In this document: one piece after another, positions 1 to 9,134 of the stretch
Position numbering within the stretch: position 1 is the stretch's first letter
Layout of the letters: every line of letters begins with the position of its first letter
Assembly (NCBI GenBank): GCA_025201805.1
Contig: MU619335.1
Coordinates: forward strand, 1,910-62,499
Length of the DNA: 60,590 nt
DNA from: Parasitella parasitica
Taxonomy: Eukaryota; Mucoromycota; Mucoromycetes; Mucorales; Mucoraceae
Direction: 5' to 3'
Notes under the pieces: model-generated
Databases searched by the model: none
What the model was told of the DNA's origin: nothing
The model's input: the letters and a program-made list of their open reading frames with translations, nothing else
Made by a program: the position numbers and the translations under genes

Positions 1-2008
1 GTTGCCATGTCCATCTTCGTGGTAAAACTGAAAGTTCATTCAAGTAATGTCTTTTTAAAAACTGTGTGGAATTAATTAAGAAAGTGTGCAAAAACTATTC
101 TTACAAGTGTGCAAATATTATTTTTAAAAGTGTGCAAAAAATAAAATAAAAAGCGTGCAGAAAGTAAAATAAAATATGAGCAATTTTTTCCTCAGCTTGT
201 GCGAATAATTTCTGAAAATAGTGTATAAATGCTTTGTTTGGTTTTGTAATTCCCATTCAAGTTTCGAATTTTTGAGAAGTCGGCGTTAAATCAAGTATAT
301 CTCATTTTCAAAAACTAATTGAAAATATATAGAAGCTTTAGAAAACTATAAAAAAGATATTTGTGTATGCAACAAAGCGTGAAATACATGGTCATGTATT
401 TTGATTTGAAATAAGAGCTCTTTCAACAGAGTAAATCATGTTGAAAGTCGAGCGAAATACCTTGAATCAACCAAATTAGGAGATTCGAAATCCAAAAAAA
501 GGCGATTTTTTAAGCTGTACACTCCGTTCTAATTAGTTGATAATATGTTAACCCTGATAGTAGCAATGTTAACAATTAGATACACCAACCGTCCATTAAC
601 ATAGTACATCATTCTACCCTTACTACTAGATAATTGTACTCCATCACAATACGGATCATCTAACATTTACCTAAAAAATTCTCAATAACTTTTGATTTCT
701 AAATCTATTTTTGACTACTGCATATCTATTCTAGTAACAATTACTTGTTAAATCCCTTGATTTGCTTATATTTTTACTACCAAATCGCTGTAATTTCTCT
801 AATTTTACTTTCACATCTTAAATAGTAATTAGACCATATCCAATATCGAGAGATTCAAGCTTTTTCGCCCGACTTTCAGCATTATATAATCTGTTTGGAG
901 AGATTTTATTTTAAATAAAAATGCATGATCATTTAATTCATACTTTGTTTCATATGCACATATTTTACGTTTAATTTTCTTAAGTGTTTGCGTATTTTTA
1001 AATAGCTTCTGAAAATGAGATATGGTTGGCTTAAGGCCAACTTCTCGAAAATCAACCAACTGGAATAGAACTGTAAAAACCAGCCAAGGCTTTTGTTAAT
1101 TCCATTCCTTCTTGGTTTGCGTTTTTTTCTTATTCTTGTATATTATTATTTATTACTTATGGTTGGAGAGCTCAAAACCTGGTGCTTACTACTACCATAG
1201 ATCGATCTGTCTTTGCTAATTTGTCTATGAAACCTATTTATTATTTGTCATGTTAAAAAGAAGCTTGAACTCAACCGCAACAATATCAAAGATCTATGTT
1301 GAGTATTAAATCAGATTGGCATGAGTGTCAAATGACCAAAAAGTGTACGACACTGTCAACAAGTTTACTTACGTCATAATAATCACAAGAATATAGCAAA
1401 CTAATCAAAATCAAATCAATTTCATAAATGGGTTGATTCGGTAATATCCCATTTTCGAAAGCTAATTAAAAACTCACAAATTCATCAAAGAATTAATAGA
1501 TAGATGTGCGTGTATATATAAAGATACGAGTTTTGAAATTGAATACTTTTAAGGAAATCGTTTAATTGTTTGTTTATATGAAAACCTTTCATACGCATAA
1601 CTTGACTTGATCTAATTAAAATTGGAGAAATTAGAAGCCCTTAAAAAACTATTCTTGTATATGGGTACAGGCAACAGCGTAAGCATATTATTTTAGTTTG
1701 CTGGTTTGCAGTACATTCCATGACCTAAGAGTTTATTCAAAAAACCGTGTGTTAGCAAGAACCTGGTTAAAATATATTGGCGGCAGCACAATTTACAAGC
1801 CCATTAAACAAAATTAGATGTTTATTCTCTCTTAATCCTTGCTGTTTATTCATTAAATAAGGTTGAGAAGCATAATATGAAAGGTAATCTTTTTAATCCA
1901 TCATATATAGCATCCTGGAGGTACATATTGAATACGTAGATTATTTATACAGAGGAGAAGCATAGTAAAAAATTAGGAAGATTGGTTATTTTTGAGGAAG
2001 CTGGTATA
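1..2008. other. Gene-poor AT-rich stretch
   Basis: No convincing gene is visible. The first 180 bases carry degenerate direct copies of a short phrase around AGTGTGCAAA. The rest is AT-rich with an old inverted repeat (listed separately). A 76-codon minus-strand frame at 829-1059 lies inside one arm of that repeat and is better explained as repeat DNA than as a gene. Confidence 0.6.
255..1075. repeat. Diverged inverted repeat, arms about 255-480 and 840-1075
   Basis: The reverse complement of about 840-1075 aligns with 255-480 at many short blocks: GAGAAGT, TATCTCATTTTCA, and a stretch reading GTTGAAAGTCGAGCGAAA on the left against GCTGAAAGTCGGGCGAAA on the right. A weaker third copy, in direct orientation, may begin near 1445 (ATCCCATTTTCGAAAGCTAATT). 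It resembles an old palindromic or MITE-like insertion. No target duplication was identified. The right arm can be read as a 76-codon frame, suggesting the repeat may once have been coding. Confidence 0.5.
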
Positions 2009-3255
2009 CAGTCGAGCTGGTAAATTTTGGTGGTTTTTAAAAATAATAAATACAGACATGCAAGAAGACCCTTTTTCTCTTGACCTTTTGTTTTACTTCT
2101 GAAATCAAACTAGAAAATGAAAGGAAAGTGAAAGAATACTCAAGTCTCCTCAAATCAAGAAAAGATATCCACCAAAAGTAAAGATGTAGGCTAAATATAC
2201 TTGACATAATGGATCAAAATTTTACTGACTAAAGATATGCATAGCAGTTAGATTTATTTGAAGTGTAGTTCAGATGACTTCTAAATCCGGGTCTGTAAAT
2301 TTGGAAAAGTTTATGCACTACATCAAGACAAGAGTTTCAAGTTCAAACCACTCTGTACGAATATTATGGAAATGTATTCATAGCAAGAATCCGTGGTCCT
2401 CCTCCCCTTTTTTTCTCAAGAGGCCCAGATGTATGCAATCTACTTGCAAATAATGTTCCAACAAAAGCATATTTCAGAAAGGTTAGATGACAGTGTAAAG
2501 AGGAAGCTTATGGGATTAGCAAAAGATCTCTGCAACGACAATAAAAATATTATCAGTAAAGCACCATTTGCCACTATTTCAATTTAGTGGAATAGTGGAC
2601 AAAATTTATCGAAAACTCCACTTCGAAAAATGAAATTCTCTAGCAAGTGATCAAAAACTATTCCGTAGTTTAAGAGTCAAATATGGTCAAGATGCTATCC
2701 TTGTCTTTGGTGACGGGTCAGCTCTAAACGTCAAGTATCAAGAACCAACAAGAAACAAGGGAGTGATACATGTGCTCAAGAAGAAGGGGATTATTGTGTA
2801 TTTGATTAATGAATACGACACATCATCACAATGCCCTGTATGTGAACGCGCGCTGAAAAAACTCAACATCATATCTATCCCTCGCCCTTATCAAATAAAC
2901 AATAACCCGAACGTAATGTACTATGGCTTATTGAGGTATTCAAAGAAGAAGACTCCTGCTAAGTAATTTATTACTAAGTGGAGAACTTGTCTTGTCTTCA
3001 GCAAGAGGGCATAGGAACAAAGAGAAGACTCTGGAACCACGATCAAGCAGCCGTGGTTAATTTCCTCAAGATACTCAATAAACTCAGACAGACAGGCAAA
3101 AGCTCAAGCTTTTTTTAACAGAAAACACGCTTCAAATTAATCACCAAAAACAGGCCATTTAATACAGGTATTACATTAAAATGAATACAAAAAAGCGACA
3201 CTGGATGTACTAAAACGATTTTTTTTAAAACCGACAAAATTAACCAGTTCGACTG
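2009..3255. mobile_element. Tc1/mariner-like TIR element, TA-flanked, with Fanzor-like cargo
   Basis: The left end starts CAGTCGAGCTGGTAAATTTT and the right end is its imperfect reverse complement, ending AACCAGTTCGACTG. Each end is flanked by TA (2007-2008 and 3256-3257), the target duplication expected for Tc1/mariner elements. The element is about 1.25 kb, and its only recognisable coding content is a broken Fanzor/TnpB-like reading frame on the plus strand. No DDE transposase is visible inside, so it would be non-autonomous. Its ends resemble those of the elements at 30380 and 52943 in this window. Confidence 0.75.
2390..3118 (+). pseudogene. Fanzor (eukaryotic TnpB-like) RNA-guided nuclease relic
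   Basis: The recognisable core runs from about 2592. A frame reading VDKIYRKLHFEK (then a stop) continues as DQKLFRSLRVKYGQDAILVF, GDGSALNVKY, then GVIHVLKKKGIIVYLINEYD, TSSQCPVC, and PRPYQ....YYGLLRY. A further frame near 3030 reads RRLWNHDQAAVVNF. These match the Fanzor1 layout: a RuvC core with the catalytic E in the (I/V)xEYxTS context, a zinc ribbon starting CPxC, and a RuvC-III motif of the type WNRDxxAxxNF. Here the second zinc-binding Cys is replaced (GLLRY where GLLRC is usual), the RuvC-III Arg is His, and there are at least one internal stop and one frameshift. The N-terminal half with the RuvC-I Asp is not recognisable. It is therefore a dead copy. Family assignment is from motif order, not from a search. 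Confidence 0.7.
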
Positions 3256-4762
3256 TAGATGCTACCGAATTATTCAATGGTACTAGTCGTTCTGATGCAG
3301 CCTATAAATATCTGAAGGAGTACTATGTTATTTTTTTAGAGGATTTTGAACATATAAATACTTGCTTGATTTTTTTTGAACATTTCTTGCTTTATATACT
3401 TCTATGTTACGCTCAAGAAATGAATAAATGAAGCAGGACAAAGCTGTAACACCTGTCCAAAAGCCTAGGATCGCAAGCTTTCGACTATTTTTTATGCAAG
3501 CGTGCAAGCATGCAAAATCTAAATCAACCTTTTGCAATAGAGCTTTACAAATTATTATTCCTACAACTTACTGTTGCTGGTATCCTTATTTACAAATTTT
3601 TTATTGCACATCAACAAAAGTATTAGATAGCCCTTTTTTGTCCCAAGATAATAGTTAGATTTTGAGTTGATTATGCATGGCGACTAGTTTTGTTGTCCAA
3701 TTTAAGCAATAGATAAGCGTTTTACTGTGAATATTACTAATGTCATTTTTTTGTAGAATGAATCTTGCAATATATGTGAATCCGTTTACAAATATTATCT
3801 ATCTATTATAATTGGGGAAAGAGAAGCATTACATCATTAGGTGTGAGGTATGAAAAGATTGAGCTTTGTAAAAGGAGAGATTACTATAGTGATGCTCTTT
3901 ATCAGTTATTCACATAGGATTGGTGCTCTCCCTGCATTGAGAAAGCGTAGTGACTCTAGTAACATGGCAACTTTGTACAAGCTAATCCGATCAATATTCT
4001 ATTAAATATAGCAATTTCAATGGAACAAATGTAAACTTTAAATTTTTATATTTGCAAGCTAATATTTTGTAATGATAAAAACTATCCACCTGCATTGAAA
4101 TGTAATTTCCATGTACTTTTTCTATAATCCAACACTTTTATTGAGTTTTTATATCACTACTGTACGTTGTCTTTGGTTTTCTTGCTTGAAACTAACAACA
4201 GAACAAGTGTACAAGTCATGCATATACTTCTCTATAAGGACAAAAAAGAGGGTGCCATGTAGAATCGACGCATGACCCAAACGAAAATCTTTTGGTAGCA
4301 CTAGATAACGAAGCTTAATATGTGACACCCGGCAACTTGAGAAGAAGGGGTTGATTTTATTGGAAGATGATGTTTTAGAGATAATACCATATGCGAATGT
4401 TAGTATTTACGCCCTACACGCAAGGCATAAGCCAAAATATGTAAGGAAAAGGATGAGAATGATGCTGTAGCATATGGTAAGAGTGGTACCCTAAAAACTT
4501 GATCCATTTCTCCCTTTCCCATTATGAAAATGTACACAAATCGATAACCTCACATGGCTTAATAGTATATTACTTGATTAAGAAACGAGTGTATAATCCC
4601 TCGATATAAAAGGGTATTCTTGAATTCTGCTTTTCTTTTTCTTTTTTTTTTCTTTTTACTTTTATATCACAATAAATACAAGCGCAAAACCTACCATGTT
4701 ATTTGAGACTCATCAATACGGTAAGGAATTGTGAATTATTTTCAAAAGCTTCTCCTTACTGA
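3256..4762. other. Intergenic, no gene seen
   Basis: The region is AT-rich with short overlapping frames on both strands and no family motif. A T-rich, pyrimidine-biased stretch at about 4630-4660 lies about 100 bases upstream of the next start codon and may belong to its promoter. Confidence 0.5.
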
Positions 4763-5600
4763 GTGAATATGCACGTAGCCACAAATACAATAATTTCAAA
4801 ACAACAAACTGATAACAAGATGCCGACATCAGTTAGATACTATGACAGCGAAGATGATGATGAAACATTAGCCACTGCTATCGATGATCTATCAAGCTTG
4901 ATCTTGTATCCAACGCATTCAAATCAAGACATTGAATCATTCCTGGACCAAATGCTAGATCCTACAAATGTTCGTATTTCCCAGTGTCAAAACACATACT
5001 TTATGGACGGTGGTGTTCGATTTATTTCGGTATAAACTATGATTTATATTGAATGGTCTACAAGTCAAAAAAATTAACGGATATAAGAAAATCTAGTTGC
5101 CAACCTTGGGGACAAGCAATAATAAGGCGACAACTCCAATTTCTCGCATTTTTGAAGAGTGGCTAGCCAATAAATTATACAGCCATCCAAATAAAATGGT
5201 GGACCTCAACAATCATGATGATGATGGCATGATGATAGACACACCGGAAGATGAAATCTATGACCACAGATTACCCATTCTAGAAGATAACGTCGAATTG
5301 TTGTCGGAAGACATAGTCAATAAATTCAAATCAAGAAGGAGAGGTCTGACTGGGCTTTCAAAAATACTCATCAAAATTAGAACTGGCCACGTCTATAGCT
5401 ACCATCAACTAGAAAATGGCCAGCCGCTTATAACAGAAGACATGGAAGACTTTTTCCAGCAGTTTCCGCTATTTGTCGAAATCTTAATCTATGCAACTCA
5501 AGAAAACAACGACAAAGATATCGATTTCTTGCTAATTACTGAAAACACATCTCTAAATCCTGGTGATCCTTATAAAATTATGGAAAATTTTCAATTGTGA
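4763..5600 (+). CDS. Hypothetical acidic protein, two exons
   Basis: I do not recognise the family. Exon 1 (4763-5029) and exon 2 (5097-5600) join in phase 0 across a 67-nt intron that starts GTATAA and ends TCTAG, giving 256 residues. The N-terminal part holds an acidic block (DSEDDDETLATAIDD). The middle is again acidic (NNHDDDGMMIDTPEDEIYD) and is followed by a more regular, probably folded region with basic patches (KFKSRRRGLTGLSKILIKIR). No signal peptide or membrane segment is seen. The gene converges on the BRL1-like gene, the two stop codons lying about 80 bases apart. Composition suggests an intracellular, perhaps nuclear, regulatory or scaffold protein, but this is only a guess. Confidence 0.6.
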
Positions 5601-5680
5601 AATACATGGGTTTATTCATCAAACTTTATTAATTACGACTATTCTTATTTACAATGTTGCGTTGAATTATTTTGATTGGG

Positions 5681-5750
5681 TTATGGATATCTTGCAGTAG
5701 TAGAAGCAGTGATAGCTTTGTTTTGTTGTCCTTGCTGTTGCTGTTGCTGC

Positions 5751-5820
<70 letters not shown>

Positions 5821-6962
5821 CCTGTTGCTGCCGTTGCTGTTGTCCATTGTGCAAATGTGCCTTGAGTAAATGGGTAAAAGACCAGAAAAAAGCAAAGCCA
5901 ATGCAAATGGTGTAGAACTAAATATTCTACGTTAATAACAATTAAGGCGAGACATAATCTATGCATATGACATACCATTGTTCGTAAGCTTAGGAGCTCA
6001 GAGAATTCATTTGCTGCTTCCCCAAGAACCTCAGCTAACACTTTGGTTTTTCCTACTGCAAATGGTCGCATCATGCATTGCTCCCAATTTCTACAAAGCG
6101 TTTGCACAGCAGGCAATGTTGTCTCTGGTCCACATCGATTGATGTGGTATTGTTCCTGGCAGTACATTTGATTTCCAAAAAAGTCTGTGCAATCTTTAGT
6201 ACAAACAAATTGCTTGGATAATTAATCATCTTACCAGATTCATAAGATGCTATTCTGTTCTTCATATCGCTATGGACATTAGTAGCAACTTGATAGCCGA
6301 TGTAAAGGGAGCAGGAGAATACAATAGAATAACATGTAATTTTGAGTATCCCTGCGACATAAACTATGTGGCTATGGCTGGCGTCGATAGGCTGAGCTTC
6401 ATGATAAACGAATGTAGGGTTATAATGAGGATTGTAGTGACGATTGTAATTGTAATGATGATTGTGATGAATTGCGTTATTGTGAGCCGTTGCAGGAGGA
6501 GATAATTCTTGGTCTTCGTTGAGTGAAGTTAAGATTTTTGGTGAATTAGGCAATGAAACAGGAACAACTGGTGCTTCAAGAGTAGAAGGCTCAATATGAG
6601 AAGGTGATGCTGGTGACGATGAAGAATTTTTGAGCACAATTAGTTGCTATAGTAGATAAACGTCAATTAGGTCGCCTTACCACCAGCTACACAAAACTTA
6701 CCCGATCATTCGTAGCACCTGTTTCTGCTTGTTCATCTTTAGATTCGTTGAGATTGATCTTTCCGAACATAGTCGAGAATCTATTGGCAATTTCTCCAGA
6801 TTTATTATAAGATTGTTGGAAAAATGACGAAGATATTGAAGTGACATTTGAATCGAGCGGTTTTCTTATGGGTTCAGGAATGAAATCCATCTCATCGTCC
6901 ACAAATTCGGATTCATCATAACTCAAGCTATCGATATCCATAGGATCGTACTTGAAGGCCAT
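5681..6962 (-). CDS. BRL1: BRL1/BRR6-type nuclear envelope protein with polyQ tail
   Basis: Brl1/Brr6 proteins sit in the nuclear envelope and ER and assist nuclear pore complex assembly and membrane lipid balance. Exons 6962-6702, 6646-6235, 6184-5976 and 5917-5681 give about 372 residues. An acidic and Ser-rich N-terminus and a His/Asn-rich stretch lead to a first membrane segment (about 183-207, YVAGILKITCYSIVFSCSLY). A lumenal loop with four cysteines follows (C233, C241, C254, C259, in QYHINRCGPE and LCRNWEQCM), the disulfide-domain signature of this family. A second membrane segment (about 296-312) follows. The extreme C-terminus is a long polyglutamine tract ending in GQQNKAITASTTARYP. 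A TACTAA branch site precedes the acceptor of exon 3, which supports that splice choice. The polyQ tail is unusual for the family; the fold assignment is strong because all four cysteines and both membrane segments are in order. Confidence 0.85.
5732..5843 (-). repeat. CAA/CAG trinucleotide repeat coding polyglutamine
   Basis: An uninterrupted GTT/TTG run spans about 5751-5820 and is flanked by interrupted CTG/TTG triplets. On the minus strand, in the frame set by the last exon of the BRL1-like gene, it reads CAA/CAG, so the product is polyglutamine. Other frames would give poly-Asn or poly-Thr (minus) and poly-Leu or poly-Cys (plus); those open frames are artefacts of the repeat. Confidence 0.95.
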
Positions 6963-7636
6963 TCTGTTTTTAGTAATATGGAATATACTAGAAATGACCC
7001 AAGTTGTTTCTCTATTTCACAGTTCTTTCTTGTCTTGTATAAAAAACCAAAATTAAAAGGATTGGCATCGAGATCGCAATTGAAAGTAACTTTCTGTACA
7101 AAAAGTCACCGCACAAACGCGTGAGTTAGCCAATCGTTTTAACCAACTATAGGTGCATTACTAGATGTGAAGAAAATGATTGCTTTCGACCCAAATCATT
7201 ATGTGTTTCTATAGCAACGGACGCCCTTCTTAATAACAGAAATATTCCACATAATCATTGAATCTTAAGCAGTATTTAAAGCACAAAAGATGTATATTAT
7301 GGCATTAATGCATTCAGATTTTCTTTCATAGTGCAAGTTTTGATTATTTTCACAGAGTGCATTATCCAAGCATATTTGTATTCAAATAACCATTCCAAGA
7401 TCAATGCGTATGGCAATCTGAGAAAGTGCAGAGTATATTAGTATTATCTGATAGCAGATACTAGATACCAAATATAAGAAGCACTTGAATTTCATAAGAT
7501 ATGGGTGCAAAGTCTTCATTTCACAATACCGTCTAATCCTCCAAGATTTGATTGGCAACTTGTGTGGTCCGATAAAAATTCGATATAAATAAAGTCAAAA
7601 ACGATTGCCTAGGCTCTTTGCATTTCCTTCTGCATC
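6963..7636. other. Divergent promoter region between BRL1-like and HEM13 genes
   Basis: This 674-base gap separates two divergently transcribed genes. A TATA-like stretch (GATATAAATAAAG, about 7581-7593) lies some 50 bases upstream of the HEM13 start codon. No other feature is seen. Confidence 0.5.
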
Positions 7637-9110
7637 ATGTTGAGAACCAGAATCCTGTGTAAGTCAATTAAATCGCACTGTCAGCCGAGATTTTTAATGC
7701 TCGATTCATTCTGCAGTGAGCTCAATTCGTTCATTCCGTCGCACACCTTCTTTACTGTAAGTATGAAACATGAGTTGGTTTGTGGGGTAGACGATTAATA
7801 CAACCGAATTGCAGCTCACCAAGCCAGCGTTTTTTCACTGTTTCGCGGGCAACTGCTGCCAACAGTTCATGGAGAAATAAAGCGTCTATTGCTGCTTTAG
7901 GAACTGCTGTTATTGGGTTTGGCGTATGGAATGCAAAAGAGGTCTAAATTTGATAGCAAACGATAACAATCGGATGTATGTTGATGTATATTGGATATTT
8001 TAGGTCTATTGTGATGCTATTTCGGATGACAAAAAGCGCGTAAGTTAAATATACCAAGGGAGAAGAATGAAACATGGAGGATTCTACAAACATGTCAAGA
8101 GTATTAAACATGTCAACTTTTTTGCGGGGGGGTTTTTTTTTATATAGAGAACCGAAGGACCGATCACTGACAGAGATCCAATGAGACTTCGTATGGAGGC
8201 CTTTGTTAAAGGTCTTCAGAATCGTATTGTAAACGACATTGAACAAATAGACGGCAAGCAATTCACAAGAACTGCATGGGAGCGTTCTGAAGGCGGAGAA
8301 GGTATTACATGCGTCCTTCAAGATGGTAATGTCTTTGAAAAGGCAGGTGTTGGTATCTCGATCGTATATGGTGAATTACCCAAAGCTGCTGTAGAACAAA
8401 TGCGACATGATCGAGGTAAAGACATCAGTGCTGATGGGCCTGTGCCTTTCTTTGCTGCAGGCATTTCCTTGGTTATTCACCCTCACAACCCCAACGCTCC
8501 AACTGTTCATTTAAATTACCGTTATTTCGAAATTGAGAACCCTGATGGCACGCCCAAGATGTGGTGGTTTGGCGGTGGGTCCGATTTGACTCCCTCCTAC
8601 TTGTTTGAAGAAGACGCTATCCATTTTCATCAAATACTAAAAGACGGCTGCGATAAATATGACAAAAAATATTACGGTCAGTTCAAGCAATGGTGCGACA
8701 AGTATTTCTTTATTAAACATCGTGGCGAAGCTCGTGGTCTTGGTGGCATTTTCTTTGATGATTTAGACGATAAACCTGCAGAAGAAATATTCAGTTTCAT
8801 AAAGGAAATGGGCAACAGATTTCCTTCATCTTATATTCCTATTGTGAAGAAGAGAATGAACATGAAATTTACCCCTGAAATGAAAGAATGGCAGCAACTT
8901 CGTCGTGGCCGCTACGTCGAGTTCAATTTGGTCTGGGATCGAGGTACCAAGTTTGGTCTCCAAACACCAGGTGCACGTATCGAAGCTATTTTAATGTCTC
9001 TACCTCTCACATCTCGCTGGGAATACATGAAGGAAGTCGAAGAAGGTTCAAGAGAACAAGATTTGGAAGAAGTTTTAAAGAACCCAAGAGATTGGATTCC
9101 TCTTGACTAG
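7637..9110 (+). CDS. HEM13: Coproporphyrinogen III oxidase (oxygen-dependent)
   Basis: This enzyme oxidatively decarboxylates coproporphyrinogen III to protoporphyrinogen IX in heme synthesis. Exons 7637-7658, 7717-7756, 7815-7941, 8004-8039 and 8148-9110 join in frame to about 395 residues. The catalytic domain holds the family signatures: GGGSDLTPSYLF, KHRGEARGLGGIFFDD, and RGRYVEFNLVWDRGTKFGLQ. The first three small exons encode an Arg/Ser-rich leader (MLRTRIL, SIRSFRRTPS, RFFTVSRATAANSSWRNK) followed by a hydrophobic segment (IAALGTAVIGFGVW). That looks like a mitochondrial presequence with an inner-membrane anchor, unlike the shorter cytosolic budding-yeast enzyme. The donor of intron 3 (GAG|GTCTAA) is weak but required by frame. 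The gene ends 24 bases from the stop of the convergent 5-oxoprolinase gene. Confidence 0.95.
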
Positions 9111-9134
9111 AGGCCCATTTTATTGAATAAAATC

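Noticed and set aside
1061-1095. Further copy of the shared TIR (CTGTAAAAACCAGCC)
   Set aside because: Only a few bases match the family terminus and no partner end or TA duplication was found.
5672-5915. Plus-strand poly-Leu and poly-Cys frames and minus-strand poly-Asn/poly-Thr frames
   Set aside because: They are alternative readings of the trinucleotide repeat; splicing of the BRL1-like gene fixes the polyGln frame.
8888-9106. Alternative frame inside HEM13
   Set aside because: It lies fully inside the strongly conserved catalytic domain in another frame.
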